DNA of 64,000 bases from Cymbidium sinense (taxonomy: Eukaryota; Streptophyta; Magnoliopsida; Asparagales; Orchidaceae), in the NCBI GenBank assembly GCA_021442155.1, contig CM038214.1:19307808-19371807 (forward strand). The letters run 5' to 3'. Shown in pieces: positions 1 through 12,125 of this stretch; position 1 is the stretch's first letter; every line of letters starts with the position of its first letter. The notes beneath the pieces are model-generated. The model saw nothing but the letters and a program-made list of their open reading frames with translations. It was not told the DNA's origin and ran no database searches. The translations under genes and the position numbers were made by a program.

Positions 1-2085
1 AGAGAACATTTAGGTTTTAGGGTTTAGGTTTATTTTTAATTTATTTAGTTACATTAGGTTTAGGTTTAGAATTGGGGTTTAGGGTTTAGGTTTAGGATTT
101 AGGTTTAGTTAATATTCTAAGTTTATTTCTATGTTTAATTTTTTTAGTTTATGTTTAGGTTTATTTTATTTTATTTAGTTTAGGTTTAGGTTTAGTTTAT
201 TTTAGGTTTAAGTTTTTTATTTATTTATTTTAGTTTAGTTTAGGTTTATGTTATTTTGTTTATTTTATTTTTATTTTAGGTTAGTATTTTTTTCTAATTT
301 AGGGTTTATATTTTTTATTTTTTTATATTAAGGTTTTATTTTAATTTTATTTTTAGTTTAGGTTTTATTTAGTTTCTATTTTCTTTATTTTAGATTTATT
401 TAATTTTATTTTATTTAGGTTTTTTATTTTATTTTTTTTTAATTTAGTTTAAGTTTTATTTATTTTACTTTTATAGTTTTATTAATTAATTTTAATTTTA
501 TTTTAGGTTTAGTTTTTTTTAGGTTTTAATTTTATTTTATTTTATTATGTTATTTACTTTAGGTTTTAATTATTTATTTTATTTTTTAGGTTTATTTAGT
601 TTAGCTTTAGGGTTTAGGGTTTTATTTTTAGGGTAGGGAGTTTGTGGGTTTAGTAGTTAGTGGTTTAGGTTTAGTGGCTCAGTTTGTGGATTTAGTGTTT
701 TTTATGGTTATAGAGTGTTAAGTTAATTTAGGGTTTATTTAGATTTTAGGTTTAAGGCCTAGCCAGTTTTAGGTTTAGATCTGTCAGGTTTTAGGAGTGA
801 TGTGGTTGGGTATAAGTATCAGGTTTAGGATTTAGGGTTTTAGGGTAGTGTATAGTAGATTTAGTATTTGTGTAGGTTTAGGATCAGGTTTGGGGTTTAG
901 GGAGTTAGGGTTTTTTTTAATAGAAACCAATAGGTTTAGGTTTGTTTAGTTTATTTTCTTTATTTTAGTTTATTTTATTTTCATTTTATTTAGGTTTATT
1001 TTTTTATTAGTTTATTTATTTTAGTTTATTTATTTAGTTTTTTATCTTAGTTTATTTTTATCTTTAGGTTTAGTTTATGCTTATTTTTGGGTTAATTTTT
1101 ATTTTATTTTTGGGTTTAAGTTTTATTTATTTATTTTTGGGTTTAAGTTTAAGTTTTTATTTTATCTTTTTAGGTTTAGTTTAGGTTTTATTTTAGGATT
1201 TATTTTAGGTTTTTTTTTTTAATTTTGGTTTGGGATTATTTTAGTTTATTTTATTTTATTTAGTTTAGGTGTAAGTTTAGTTTATTTTAAGTTTAGTTTA
1301 GGTTTATTTATTTTACTTAGTATTTTATTTTAGGTTTAGGTTTATTTTATTTTGTTTATTTTAGGTTTAGGTTTTATTTTTAATTTAGGATTAGTTTTTT
1401 TTTTTATTTATTTCTAGGTTTTATTTTAAGGTTTATTTTTTTAGGTTTAAGTTTTTATTTAGTTTTTATTTAATTTTATTTAAGGTATATTTTATTTTTA
1501 TTTTATGTTTACTTTTATTTTATTTAGGTTTTTTATTTTTAGGTTTATTTTATTTTTTAGTTTAGTTTTTTATTTATTTTATTTTAGTTTAAGTTTTTTA
1601 TTTATTTTATTTAGTTTAGTTTTTTTTTTTTATTTTTTAGTTTAGGTTTTAGTTTTAGGTTTATTTTTTATTTTATTTTTTTTTTTATTATTTAGGTTTT
1701 ATGTTTTAATTTTATTTTTTGGTTTTATTTAGTTTGTTCTGTTTTATTTAGGGTTTTGGGTTTAGAGTTTAGGGTTTAGAGTTTTGGGTTTTGTAGGATT
1801 TAGGGATTAGGGTTTAGGGTTTTAGTGTTTAGGGTTTAAGGTTTAGAGTTGTAGGTTTAAGGTTTAGGGTTTAGGTTAATTTGGTGAGGGTTTGGGCTGG
1901 GATTTTTTTGTTTTTTGTTTTTAAATTTTTTTAAATTAATAAACTAGTAGGTTTATTTTAATGCATTTATTTTTTTTTATTTATTTTATAATTTTTTATT
2001 TATTTTATTTTTTAAATTATGTAAACTAGTAGGTTTAGGTTTATTTAATTTATTTTTTATTTATTTCAATTAAATTTATTTTATA
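1..2085 (+). repeat. Degenerate telomere-like array, left segment
   Basis: The segment is made of TTTAGGG, TTTAGG, TTTAG and TTTTA variants, with the G-rich strand on +. TTTAGGG is dense near 600-900 and 1740-1890, and the rest is mostly TTTATTTTA-type sequence. A landmark seen across the window (TTTTATTTTGTTTATTTTAGG) lies near 1341 and its partner (TTTTATTTTATGTTTACTTTTA type) near 1490-1535. The T-run plus TTAAATTAA(G/T)AAACTAG tag occurs twice, near 1927 and 2010, just before the array ends. No coding potential is visible. Confidence 0.95.
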
Positions 2086-3784
2086 AATTATCTGACTTCT
2101 GGACTTATAACCACTTGGAGTGGCCTCCATCTAACTCTTCTTATGATTTCAAAACCACATAGTAGACTGGTCTTATGAATTGCAAGATAGCTATGGTAGT
2201 TTTTTAATTAGAAAGAGACTAAAGTCCTAAACACACTCTAGACTGAGAGCATGAGGCATATAACTTAATCCATAGATGAAAAATCTTTTCAAATTTTATT
2301 TCATTTTAGGCACAACATTTTGACAGAGGCTTTAGGATTTCTTATGCCAAAATGCATGATGAAATAAGTTATGGGTCAAATCAGTTTGAAGAAGGTGTTC
2401 TCCACCACAAGAGATGCCCTCAGAGGTCAAGCATTCCTTTATCGTGCAAGGATGGAGATCCTTCATGTTCAAGAGAGAAAGAATATTCATGCATGATGTG
2501 AAACATATAACCATATTCGATATGAGTTGTTTAAAATTTAGTTGAGTGAAAAGTTATTTTTATCCTAAGAGCTTAATGGTATCAAAGCCACACCTTAAAG
2601 CATCAATCATTTAAGAAATAATGAGAAACATGTCGCATTAATGCAAAATTTAAACATAACATCAAACAATTATATAAACTTTAAAAGAATAAGAATCGAT
2701 GCGTCGTATTGTACAACTAAAGAGAGAAAAGATGGGTAGCCGAGCTCTACCCTTATACAACCTGGAATATGAAAGAATAATTGTAATTATATTAAATTCT
2801 ATGGGGGTCTTCTTTCTTTATATCTCCATTTTTGATTTGGTTCCCTCTTTGATTTGGATGGTGCTTGCTTCAAAGGCATCAAAGGGCACCCCTGGACAAA
2901 GCCTTCTAGCCACTGCTCATTCTAGTCCCCCATAACACTAATCCTAATTTCTATTGCAAAAATTACATTTATGTGGAAAAAGTAAATCTAACTACACCTA
3001 CAAAATAGAGCTAAATATACATATAATCCCATGCAGTTGTATTTATAATTTAAACTTAACACTCTACACATTGGTAACTAAGCCCACCTATCCTAACTTC
3101 GACTATGCTTTAGGATTTAAGCAACCTACTGAAAAGCATTTATATTTATTTTTAAGCATCCCTTAAGCATAATCCCTTGTAGAAAACATAATTAGCCTAA
3201 TATTATCCTTTAATCCATTCTATGAAGCATACACTCTAACATCTAATCTAAAATAATACATCATAAAATAAAACATACATCACATCAAACACCATCCTAA
3301 CTTAAAGCTAGAAGTGGTGACTTATTTCTAATGTGTGTTGTGGTAAGTCTTGTTAGGCATTGGTGTTGTATTTGAGTGTAGAAGGTTCAATTTAACATGA
3401 AATGCTGATTTCACTTGAAGTAGTTTAATTGATTTGAGAATTTTAATTTGTGTTTTCTTTTGTTCCATTTGATTACACATAGCAACTAAGTGTATAAAGA
3501 GAGGAAAAAATATTTCCCTCTATCATCCCTGCCTTAAGTGACTTTCTAAAGTATGTTAATTTGATTTAGTTCTCTTCAGTGAATGGCTTATTAAACGATT
3601 TAATTAATCCTAAGTTTAGGTTCACTTTAAATAATCCTATTCAAAATGAAAGACATCGTAAGATTAGTTTAATTAAATTACTACCACATAAAATATATTA
3701 AATCATTCCTTTCCATCATATCTAGCACGCATATGATTTAATCCTAAGTGTATCTATACATGCAACATATTTTTTCACACTTAA
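2086..3784. other. Non-telomeric AT-rich sequence, unclassified
   Basis: The telomere-like array stops near 2085 and ordinary AT-rich sequence begins. Short open frames here (for example 2699-2935 and 2954-3166 on +) show no recognisable domain and no gene-like context. The segment may be part of the long non-coding flank of the Ty3/gypsy remnant further right, but I found no LTR boundary, so that is only a guess. Confidence 0.5.
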
Positions 3785-4600
3785 ATGATGAATGTATGAG
3801 TATGTTTTGAATTTATATTTTATTTGATTGAATTAATTTAACATATTAATTTAAAACTTTATCCAAATTTTTATACAAAATAACATAATAATGAAATTAA
3901 ATAGGCATGTGTTGTTGTTAAACTAGGGAAGTGAGGTTATCAAATGACCTCTTTGAGCTAGCTAAAGCCTCATATTCCCAGGATATCTAGACTATATACC
4001 CATTTGCATTCAATCATATGTAAATTTTTATACATGAACATATGAAGTAAGCTCCAAATCATATGGCTAATTAATTCAACCACTTAGTCAATTATAAATG
4101 AATGGAATTTTTATGTAAAATGGGATTTTCATTCACTAATCACATATACATACACATGTGCAAAGACATAGGCTAGTATGTGTCATAGTTAAACCGTGGG
4201 AAGGTAATCAAATGACCTCCTTGGGGCTAATTAAAGCCTTGTATTCTGGATGTCCGTGACTATATACTTGATGTTCTTGGACACACATTCCTGTATACAT
4301 AAATGAGGGAAAGAAAACCATGGAAAGATTGTATATATTTTCTTTTGATTGAACCATTAATATATATGAATTAAAGCTCTATCCAAATTCTAATGTTCAA
4401 ATACATAAGAATTCAAATCAAATGGGTATGTGTCGATGTTAAACCAAGGAAGTGAGGTAATCAAATGACCTCCTTGGGGCTAGCTAAAGCCTCGTGTTCC
4501 TGAGATGTCCCGACTATATACCCATTTCCATTCAATTTTATATAAATCAACACATGAATATTGAAAAGAGAACTCAACATTCATACACTTAAGCTATAAG
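3785..4600. repeat. Three copies of a ~110-bp segment inside longer repeat units
   Basis: A segment with the core caaatgacct, followed by a ttg(g)ggcta, taaagcc, (t)atata signature, occurs at 3903-4040, 4171-4300 and 4424-4560. The caaatgacct anchors are at 3941, 4209 and 4462, so the periods are 268 and 253 bp. Similarity between the first and third copies also covers about 110 bp upstream (attgaa, taattta, tatccaaatt). The copies differ by scattered substitutions and small indels, so the array is old. Function is unknown. Confidence 0.8.
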
Positions 4601-5880
4601 CACATGAATTTTTTATATATTTATAACTAGCATCATAACACATATTATTATTCATTTATAAGCTTTTGTAAAATACATTTGGATTTAATAGTGATAATAT
4701 CAATTCATATATTAAATTAAATCAACACATGCAAGCTTACATAAAGGAAATCCATTTTATTTTACCTGATTTTGAAAAGATGGATGCATGAATTCAAATG
4801 ACATACCAAATTTAACATGATTTGAAAGAGGACAATCAAATATAAGCATGTGATTTATTCAACCAAACTAGTTCTTAAGGACAATTAAATCAAATAAGAT
4901 TATTTAAAGAAAACCAAAGATTTTTTATTAATTAAGTTTTGGATTTGATTTCATTTAAAGAGGAGAAGAGAAATCATCACTTTCTATTTTAAACCCATTC
5001 CCACATTTTTGATTTCATTTAATTTAAGGAAATGTAGTTAAGTTGATTTATGAGTTAATTATGTTGAAATCTTAATTAGATGAGTTAATTACCGTTACTT
5101 ATGTCACCTTAAAGTAATTAACTAAATAATTATGGCCAACATGATATGCATGGGAAATAAATTTGCAATGATCCCAGGAAATAAAAGGGACCTAATGCAA
5201 TTGGCTCATGATTAATAGTTAATTAGATTAAGGGACTTAATTAATTACTCTTATGGTTTTCCCACACATGTGGACTAACCATAAATTTATTAAACTCCTT
5301 CAGCTTATTAAACACCAAATGATCTACCCCATGGTTTAGTTAATTAAAGTCTAATGTGATTATGACTTTAATTTGATTAATTGATTTAATTAATTAGTTA
5401 AATCTTAATTAATTTCATTTTAAAAAAGGGTGAAATGAATTTAGGGAAAGGGGTCCCAACCCTATTCCTTAGTTCACTTACTGTTGAATAATGATTAATA
5501 AACTTATTTAACCAATTTATTACTATTCATGGGATTAATTAATCATTAATTAACTTAAAAGAGTAGTTAAGGTATAATTAGTCAATATTCCTAATTAAGT
5601 AAGCAATAAATCCCAACCAAATCATGGGAGGCAGAGGTCATCCCATTAAATTAACCCACAAAATTTGGGATTAATTTCTCAAATATTTATGGAGTAATTA
5701 AGCTAATTAATTTTGTAATTAAACCTTAATTAATATTTAAAATTAATTATGATTATTTTTAATTAATTATCCTCTGAAATACCTTTAAAATGAGTATTTA
5801 TTTGCATGTTTTTTATTTCTCAAAGATTTTTTTGATTTTTAGAAGATTCAGCCATTAAAAATGATTAATTAATCCTAATT
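4601..5880. other. AT-rich stretch dense in TTAATTAA-like words
   Basis: The sequence is dominated by taattaatt, ttaatta and aattaatt words, especially at 5040-5860. No open frame of note and no clean tandem period is seen. It may be untranslated retroelement sequence. Confidence 0.5.
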
Positions 5881-6990
5881 AAAGCCTAATCCTATCGGTG
5901 CCACGTGGTGCGCTGAGATGACTTGCTTTCCACATGGCATAATACAATTGGCTATTTAAAACATATCCGACTCAGCACCTACATGGAGATGGTGAACGGA
6001 CTTTCTCGTCCATCATCCAATCTAAGATTGGATGACTATGATTAATCCCACAGCTTAATAGGATTAAATCAAATCAATCTATTGAAGTAATCACGACCGA
6101 CCATTTCGATCAGGCAAAACAAACAGTGTGTGGTCTAACATAACACGAGTGAGGGAGAATGGAGTTCGTTCACCATTGCTCACTTGATCTAGGCTTACCC
6201 GAGCTTGGATCAACTCCAAAAGTATCCCACACCTTCATGACATCGATCAAAGGAGATCCAACGGTCAAGATCACATGAGATGCAAGTTTTCTTCAAAACA
6301 CTCCAAGCCATTTTTACTTAAGGATCAATTTTGGAAGCATACCTCGCCAGAGCTCAACACTGGTGGCTCAACCAATTGAGGAAGTTTCATCTAGTGGAGA
6401 TGAAACCTTGTTGAACAACAATTGGATCAATTCCTCGATGTTCACTCAGAAGGCCATGAACCTACAATTTTCAGCTCGACTTTGATTGAAGTCCCACCTC
6501 TAGTGCTTGAGAAGCTTGGGAGATGATTCTTTCTTACCGACAGGCCTAGAAGGTGCATACAAAGTTAATTTGATTTTAATGGAGAAATGGAGAAGGGAGT
6601 GTCCTATTTCAAGATGAACAATAATATCATTTTTGATCAAGGAAGAGCTTGGGAGCTTAGGGAATGGCTCTCTCATCTTGGGTAGGGGCTTTGAAGTGAT
6701 TTTGTGTGTGTGAGTGGAAACCTGTATACCTCTCCAGAGATAAGTTTGGCTTCTAGTGGCCATCTCGTGTGTCATAGGGTGGAGGAGGTGAGTTGGCTTA
6801 ACTTGGTTGGTTGAAGGTGTGGAGGTGGCTGCAAAAGAGGAATCATGGGTATCGTATGGGTTTCAAATGCTATGATGAGGAGGGTGAGGTGATTTCACCT
6901 CCCATGGGTCATGGCTAACCCAACCACCCCTTCAATCAGGTTGGTCAGTGTCCTAGGTGCCTAAGGTGGACCATTACGAGAGTACTAAGT
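5881..6990. other. Higher-GC segment, possible retroelement LTR or leader
   Basis: The composition changes here to a more balanced sequence with words such as gtgccacgtgg (G-box-like, near 5899) and gatccaacggtcaagatc (near 6247), which are common in plant LTR and promoter regions. The open frame on - at 6500-6775 shows no recognisable domain and is probably a chance frame. An LTR or leader of the gypsy element is possible, but I found no matching partner LTR or primer site. Confidence 0.3.
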
Positions 6991-8104
6991 GGCCAAGGAA
7001 TGGAAATGACCACTTACATGGGTGATTTGTCTCATGTGATGCCCTTGAACCAAGGGCAGAATGATCATATGGCATTAGATTTTATTTGGCGCAGACTTAA
7101 AATGAGCCAAAAGTGGGTGAAATTTCAAGTCAATTGGAGTTCATTTGGTTTGGATCAATTTGACTCATTTAGGTCAAATTGGATTAGTCAAGTTGATCAA
7201 TTGGTCAAATTAGGTCAAACCAAGGATTGGGTCAAGTTCATATGATCATTTGGAATGTTGGTTCAACGATTTGGTTTACTTTGGTTAAGATTTTATTTTG
7301 GCTCATTTGAATTCATTTTGGTCAAATGGGTAAGTTGACCAATTTGACTAAATTGGCCAAATTGGGGGTGTTGTTTGGGTTTATGACCAATTGAAGATGA
7401 TTGTAGGCTTTGGTTTTAATTAATTTGGATTTAGACTTGATTTAGGCCAAATTGACCCTTTAGGTCAATTTGGGCTAAGTAGGTCAATTGGATTCAATTG
7501 GGTCCAACCATGGCTTTGGTCAAGTTCAACAATCAATTTGGAATGAATTTTAGCCATTAGTTGTAATCAATTTGGTTTATATTTTGATTTGGCATAATTT
7601 GATATATTAGTTTAATTTTGGTCAACTTGGGTCAAGAGGACCAATCAATTGGTTTGACTCAATTGAAGGTCAAGTCATATTCAAATATTGATTTTGATTT
7701 GGTATGAATCATTGGTTTCAAGGATTTGGCATAGGTTGCAATTTGGCTTGTTTGGGTTCATATGGGTTAAGTTGGTTGAATTGGTCAAATGACCAAGTTG
7801 GATTGACCAAATTTATGCTAATTGATCAACTTAGGGTGATTAACAATCGTGATGGGAGGTTTTGATGGTCTTGCTTCAATCCAATTTGGGTAGGATTAGA
7901 ACTTGGCTCAAATAGGTCAAATTGGCCACTTTGGGTCAAGTGGACCAATTGGGTTTAGTTGGATTGATTTTGGGTTGAGTTTGATTTAGTTGATTTTATG
8001 TATGGATTTTGGGATTAATTTATAAATTCAATTGCAATTGGCTTGGGTCCAAATGGGTTTTGGTTCATTTGAACATTTTAAATCAGAAGTGTTAAGTTGG
8101 GTTT
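6991..8104. repeat. TTGGTCAA-type degenerate short tandem repeat
   Basis: The stretch is filled with variants of ttggtcaa, aattggtc, ttgggtcaa and aggtcaaattgg at irregular 9 to 30 base spacing. Both TTGGTCAA and its near reverse complement (TTGACCAA) occur, for example gaccaatttgac near 7337 and ggtcaaatgaccaag near 7782, so the array can fold on itself. Open frames through it, such as 7000-7245 on +, are a by-product of the repeat. Confidence 0.7.
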
Positions 8105-8600
8105 GACTTGGGTTGATTTTGATTTGGCTTGATGATTGTAGATTTTATTAATATTTATGAATATGATTGAAGGTATGATTGATTCATGAGAAAATCAATT
8201 GAATTTGGGTTTTGGAATGAAGGAATTTGGCTAAGTCCATGTAGTTGGGTCTTTTGCCATAGGTTTTGATTTTGATTTGATTTAGTTTTGATGATTAAAA
8301 TGTATATTTCATTTAAATTTGAAGATGATTGAAAATATGATTGATTTATGAGAAAATCAATAGAGTTTGACTTGATTTGGATTAAGATTTGGCTAAGTCC
8401 AGATAGTCATGGCTTAGGAAGGGTTTTTTAATTAATTATTTTTTTACTTAGTTTTAATCATTTGAATGTATATTTGATTTATATTTATGAAGATAATTGA
8501 AGATATAAATTGACTATGAGAAAATGAATTGATTTTGGATTGATTTGGATTATGATTTGGCTAAGTCCATGGGATAGGTCATATGGCTTAGAAGGGTGAA
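8105..8600. repeat. Three tandem ~165-bp units
   Basis: Two anchors recur with the same period. Atgagaaaat is at 8186, 8348 and 8516, and tttggctaagtcc is at 8226, 8388 and 8556, giving 162 and 168 bp. Each unit also carries a tttgatgatta- or ttaatcattt-like part and gattgaa(g/a)atat. It directly follows the TTGGTCAA array and may share an origin with it. No coding function is apparent. Confidence 0.8.
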
Positions 8601-8829
8601 GTTTGGATTTGATCATGGGCTTCAATCATTTGGTTTTGGAATTTGGGTTTGGATTTGGATTTGAATTTTGATGAATTGAACTTGAGGTTTGGTTTAAGAA
8701 GGTGAACATGGAATGGATTTGTGTAGGGTGGATTATCCTAATCCCTAAGGCATGACCTAATCATATGGTTAACCTTTATAAGTCTTTAGGCTTAGGTTAA
8801 GTGTACCTAATTATTAGAATTGTCTGATG
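8601..8829. other. Short linker before gypsy-like coding remnant
   Basis: Tttggattt-rich sequence continues the style of the preceding repeats and then loses it near 8700. Nothing coding is recognised. Confidence 0.4.
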
Positions 8830-9110
8830 ACTAGGGAAGTTTTAGTGTCTAGGAGACTTTTAAGGTTAAGATGGTAAGATTGAATCCACACTCAAAAGTG
8901 AGGTCAACTTTTGAAGTGTTGCCATTGGAGATAGATGATGGAAAGAATCCAAGTTTCACATTATAGCTGATACATCTTCCAATGCTTTGTTTGGGAGTCC
9001 ATGGATACATCAACAACATAGTTCCATCATCTTGCATCGTGTATGAAGTTCATGAGAGATCGCCTACTATGTCAAAGGAGAGATCTCAAACCATTTACAG
9101 CTCATGAGGT
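8830..9110 (+). pseudogene. Possible gypsy aspartic protease remnant
   Basis: Frame-by-frame reading of + gives fragments such as FEVLPLEIDDGKNPSF followed by pieces resembling LGxPWIHxxxxVPSSLH, a signature downstream of the catalytic Asp in plant gypsy proteases. Here it appears as LGVHGYINNIVPSS. The match needs at least one frame change and one stop, and the catalytic D-(S/T)-G is not visible. Position before RT supports the reading. It could be chance resemblance, so confidence is low. The - strand open frame at 8849-9037 is a shadow. Confidence 0.35.
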
Positions 9111-10239
9111 TAGATATATGAGGATGTGGCTTACTACCTCCCTCAAAATCAACAAGTCTATTCTCAAACTTGACCAAAGTTTAAAATAAAAGAAAAGAAA
9201 AAAAGAAAAATAAAAAGAAAAGAAAAGAGAAAATTAAAAAAAAAAAAGAGAGTGAAAATATACTTGGAGGAGGAAGTGGAGCCTGATATTATATTCAAAC
9301 CACAATTTGTTACTCCATTCAAACATATGGGTAGGACGACTTGACCTCCATCAAGCAGAGAAGGAAGTTCGTAGTTCCCCAAGGGTGGAAATTGTCCTTA
9401 TTGGCCACCTAATAAAAGATATGTTCCAGTACAGAGTACACCCGCTATCCATATAGACTTAGAATCTAATTCATGATGAATATTATATGGTTAGACCATC
9501 TCTTCTCAGCAATAGATTCCCTTGGAGGTGACAATTAAGCTAGATAGTGATAAAGATCGGGGTCCAAAGCAAAGCATTAGTGTATCCAAGTATATATGTG
9601 AAATAGTTAGACATCAGTTGGGAACCTTATCTTTAACCCCACTTTCCTCTCAAGAAGCTAAGGTTTTGGTAGTTATGAAAGCCCCAAAGTCATCCACGTG
9701 AATACTGAGGTTCTTTCTAAGAGCATCCACAAGTCTAGAAGTTGATGTAGAACTTGAGGATGATTCATATAAAGATTTAATAAGATTACCTTTTGATTGG
9801 TATTTACCTTGTGATCATAATTTAGCAAAGAACACATACTTGGTCAAAGCATGTCGACTACTCCAAAAGAATAAAGAAAACAAATACAAAAGCTCTCAAT
9901 CAAGATAGGGACTAGGATTCATACAAGTGCCGATGATGATGATTACTTCTAGTCATCACCAATCATTTGGAATGAAGGTTATTTTAAAATTACATTAACT
10001 CATATGAGGAGGTTTAGAAATTTCAAATGATCCAAATGATTTTGAAGTCAAAGATGCATCGGAAGTTCAAAGAAGAGATCAAGTCAACCATCGATGAGCT
10101 TGAAATTAACTTAGAATTAAAGAAAATCCACCATACATCATTTCTTTTTGAATGAAATTCAAACCAATGATAGTAGTTATATGAAGTTTAAGGACTACTT
10201 TGCATGGAGTTATGACGAGATGTCTAGATTAGATCTTGG
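9111..10239 (+). other. Protease-RT interval of the gypsy remnant, heavily decayed
   Basis: No domain can be read with confidence. A purine-rich, A-dominated run of about 75 bases (aaaagaaaag units) lies at 9178-9253 and may be a later low-complexity expansion. Isolated peptide pieces such as DDSYKDLIRLPFDWYLPCDHN (near 9745-9815) suggest former coding sequence. Confidence 0.4.
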
Positions 10240-10960
10240 CATATCCATAAATTAGTAATAGAGCCATCGTTAACCCTATCAAGCAAGCTTCTAGATCATG
10301 CAACATAACAACATGTCTTTTTTGAAGTCAAGAAATTGATTGATGTTGTCTTCATTAGAAGAAAAAATACCCTAATTGATAAAGTCATCCAACATTAAAA
10401 TATTATTCAAACTCACATATGCTGATTTTAGGATTTAAGCATGTCAAAAAAGGCAAATTTAACTAATCCTGAGCTAATTGACATTACTCATCTCATCAGT
10501 TTCTCTTTCATGATGGCAAATAACCAAATAAAGATGATCTTCAAGAAAAGAAACACCGCTTTTAATCTGATCAAAATCATTACTATAAAATCATGCCTTT
10601 TAGCCTCAAAATGCTGGATAACAATGCTATATCAATCTTTACAAACTCATTCATCATTTGAGTGCTCATGATGATCTAAAGAAAAGGAAGATGATATATT
10701 TGACTTGAGAGTAGTTTTCAAATAAGATAATTTAATCTCAAAATGAACCTCAAGTGACATACAAGCATAGATATTCTTGAGTTTGTTATCACACTGGAAT
10801 CAAATCATGAGAAGATCAAGAAAATATTACAAATGCCTCCCCTAAATGTTTAACTCCCCAAGCAATATATCTAAGATGCTTTATATCCAACCTTAGAAGA
10901 TGTCATCCATTCTTACAAGGATGTCAAGTTTAGATGACAAGTGTGAGCATGTTTTGAAGA
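10240..10960 (+). pseudogene. Ty3/gypsy reverse transcriptase remnant
   Basis: The open piece at 10441-10671 contains NNQIKM and, after a frame shift, YYKIMPFSLK (about 10580-10610). These match the conserved gypsy RT motifs (D/G)xNQIKM and YYKVMPFGLKNAG of the palm. A possible relic of the YVDD active site is read as HDDL at 10667-10678. Upstream, about 10280-10440, pieces resemble the LVxVxKKNG and VDFRDLNKACPKD region but are broken by stops. RNase H is not recognisable further right. Several frameshifts and stops make it non-functional. I am confident of the family and not of exact ends. Confidence 0.7.
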
Positions 10961-11159
10961 CATCAAGCATTACTTGATGACAGCCAATTTATCAACCCTA
11001 TCTGAAACCGCTTTCACATCATACTACATTAGATGACTCTTAGTTCTTGTTGGCCCAATAAAGATGAAAGGAAAATGCACTCTTAAAGGTAATCAGGCTA
11101 ATTATCCACCCAGAGAAGATGTCTACCTTGCATCCAAAAGCTACAAACATGATTTCTAT
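10961..11159 (+). other. RT-integrase interval, unreadable
   Basis: This is where RNase H and the integrase zinc finger would lie. I see no surviving motif. Confidence 0.4.
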
Positions 11160-12125
11160 GAACTGATTGGTTGGGATTAATCCACAAAGATCTCATGACA
11201 TCAAATCTTATTTTTTGGATGGTTGCCAAATGGTCCATGATCTCTCATAGTTTAATCATACCCTCCAAAAGTGCAAGCCACCCAATATTCTACATCTTTC
11301 TTGACCTTGGCCAAGTGATGATAATAAACAAATCATGAACCTTCTTCTTAGAACCATTCATCATCCTACCGACTACTTTTCTAAATGTGTGAAGGTGATT
11401 ATGCTTAGAGATGTCACAAATCAGTATGTGCTCCAATTTTTTAAGAACCATATCATATATAGGTTCTAAGTGCCTCGATGAATTATATCGATAATGTATT
11501 GCATTCAAGAGCACTGAGATCAACAACTCTGCATAGAGATATAGTATAGATTAAAGATATTTTACCATCAACTACTCAAAGGAAAATGACTTAGTAGAAG
11601 CCTTCAACAAAGCTCTCATCCAACAGAAGGCACTCGATAATAAAAAGCGATAATGGCATGAGCAGTTACTTGAAGCATTGTGGTCCCACCGCACAACATA
11701 TATAACTCCAACTTATTCTACTCCTTTCTCCTTATTGTATGGGTCCAAAGTTGTTCTACCAAGTATAACACCCATCACTAAGGAATAGTAGAAAGTTCAC
11801 AAAAGAGCATAATGCCAAGTTACGGTTAGAAGAGCTCAAAGGTTTAGAGGAGATATGCCTACGAGCATGCCAAAACCTCAAATTGTATAAAGCTAAAATG
11901 ATTCAAGCTCACAATAAGTGGTCCTCTCTAGAGCTTTTCAAGTAGGAAAGCTTATTTTAGTTCTAAGGAGACCGATTGTTGCTCATCATAAGATGGGAAG
12001 TTTGAACCCACTTGGGAAGGCCCTTCCACCATAGGGAATGCCTACCAAGGAGGATCTTATCAACATATGAATCATAAGGGAGAGCACCCAATGCTTCCAA
12101 TAAATGGGCTATACTTAAAGAAATA
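11160..12125 (+). pseudogene. Ty3/gypsy integrase remnant
   Basis: The + strand reads TDYFSKCVKVIMLRDV (from about 11367), then QFFKNHIIYRF, the usual plant gypsy integrase core. The catalytic Glu region survives as VEAFNKAL at 11593-11616. The segment carrying the second catalytic Asp (normally ISDNG) reads IISIMY, so that residue is lost. Next come EALWSHRTTY and TPFSLLYG (about 11670-11740), and then the C-terminal tail with LILVLRRPIVAHHKMG (about 11948-11997) and PMLPINGLYLKKYF near 12090-12125. Stops and frameshifts break it repeatedly. No chromodomain is visible. The C-terminal part is repeated at 59022-59216, where the reading frame is better kept. Confidence 0.85.

Noticed and set aside
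1..2085. Functional telomere at the left edge
   Set aside because: Units are strongly degenerate, perfect runs are short, and the G-rich strand points into the window, so a left chromosome end would have the opposite orientation.
2086..6990. 5' LTR of the gypsy element matching 12126-16122
   Set aside because: I found no shared words of useful length between the two regions.
9164..9382. Open frame on - with a Phe-rich stretch
   Set aside because: It is the translation of an A/G low-complexity run (9178-9253).
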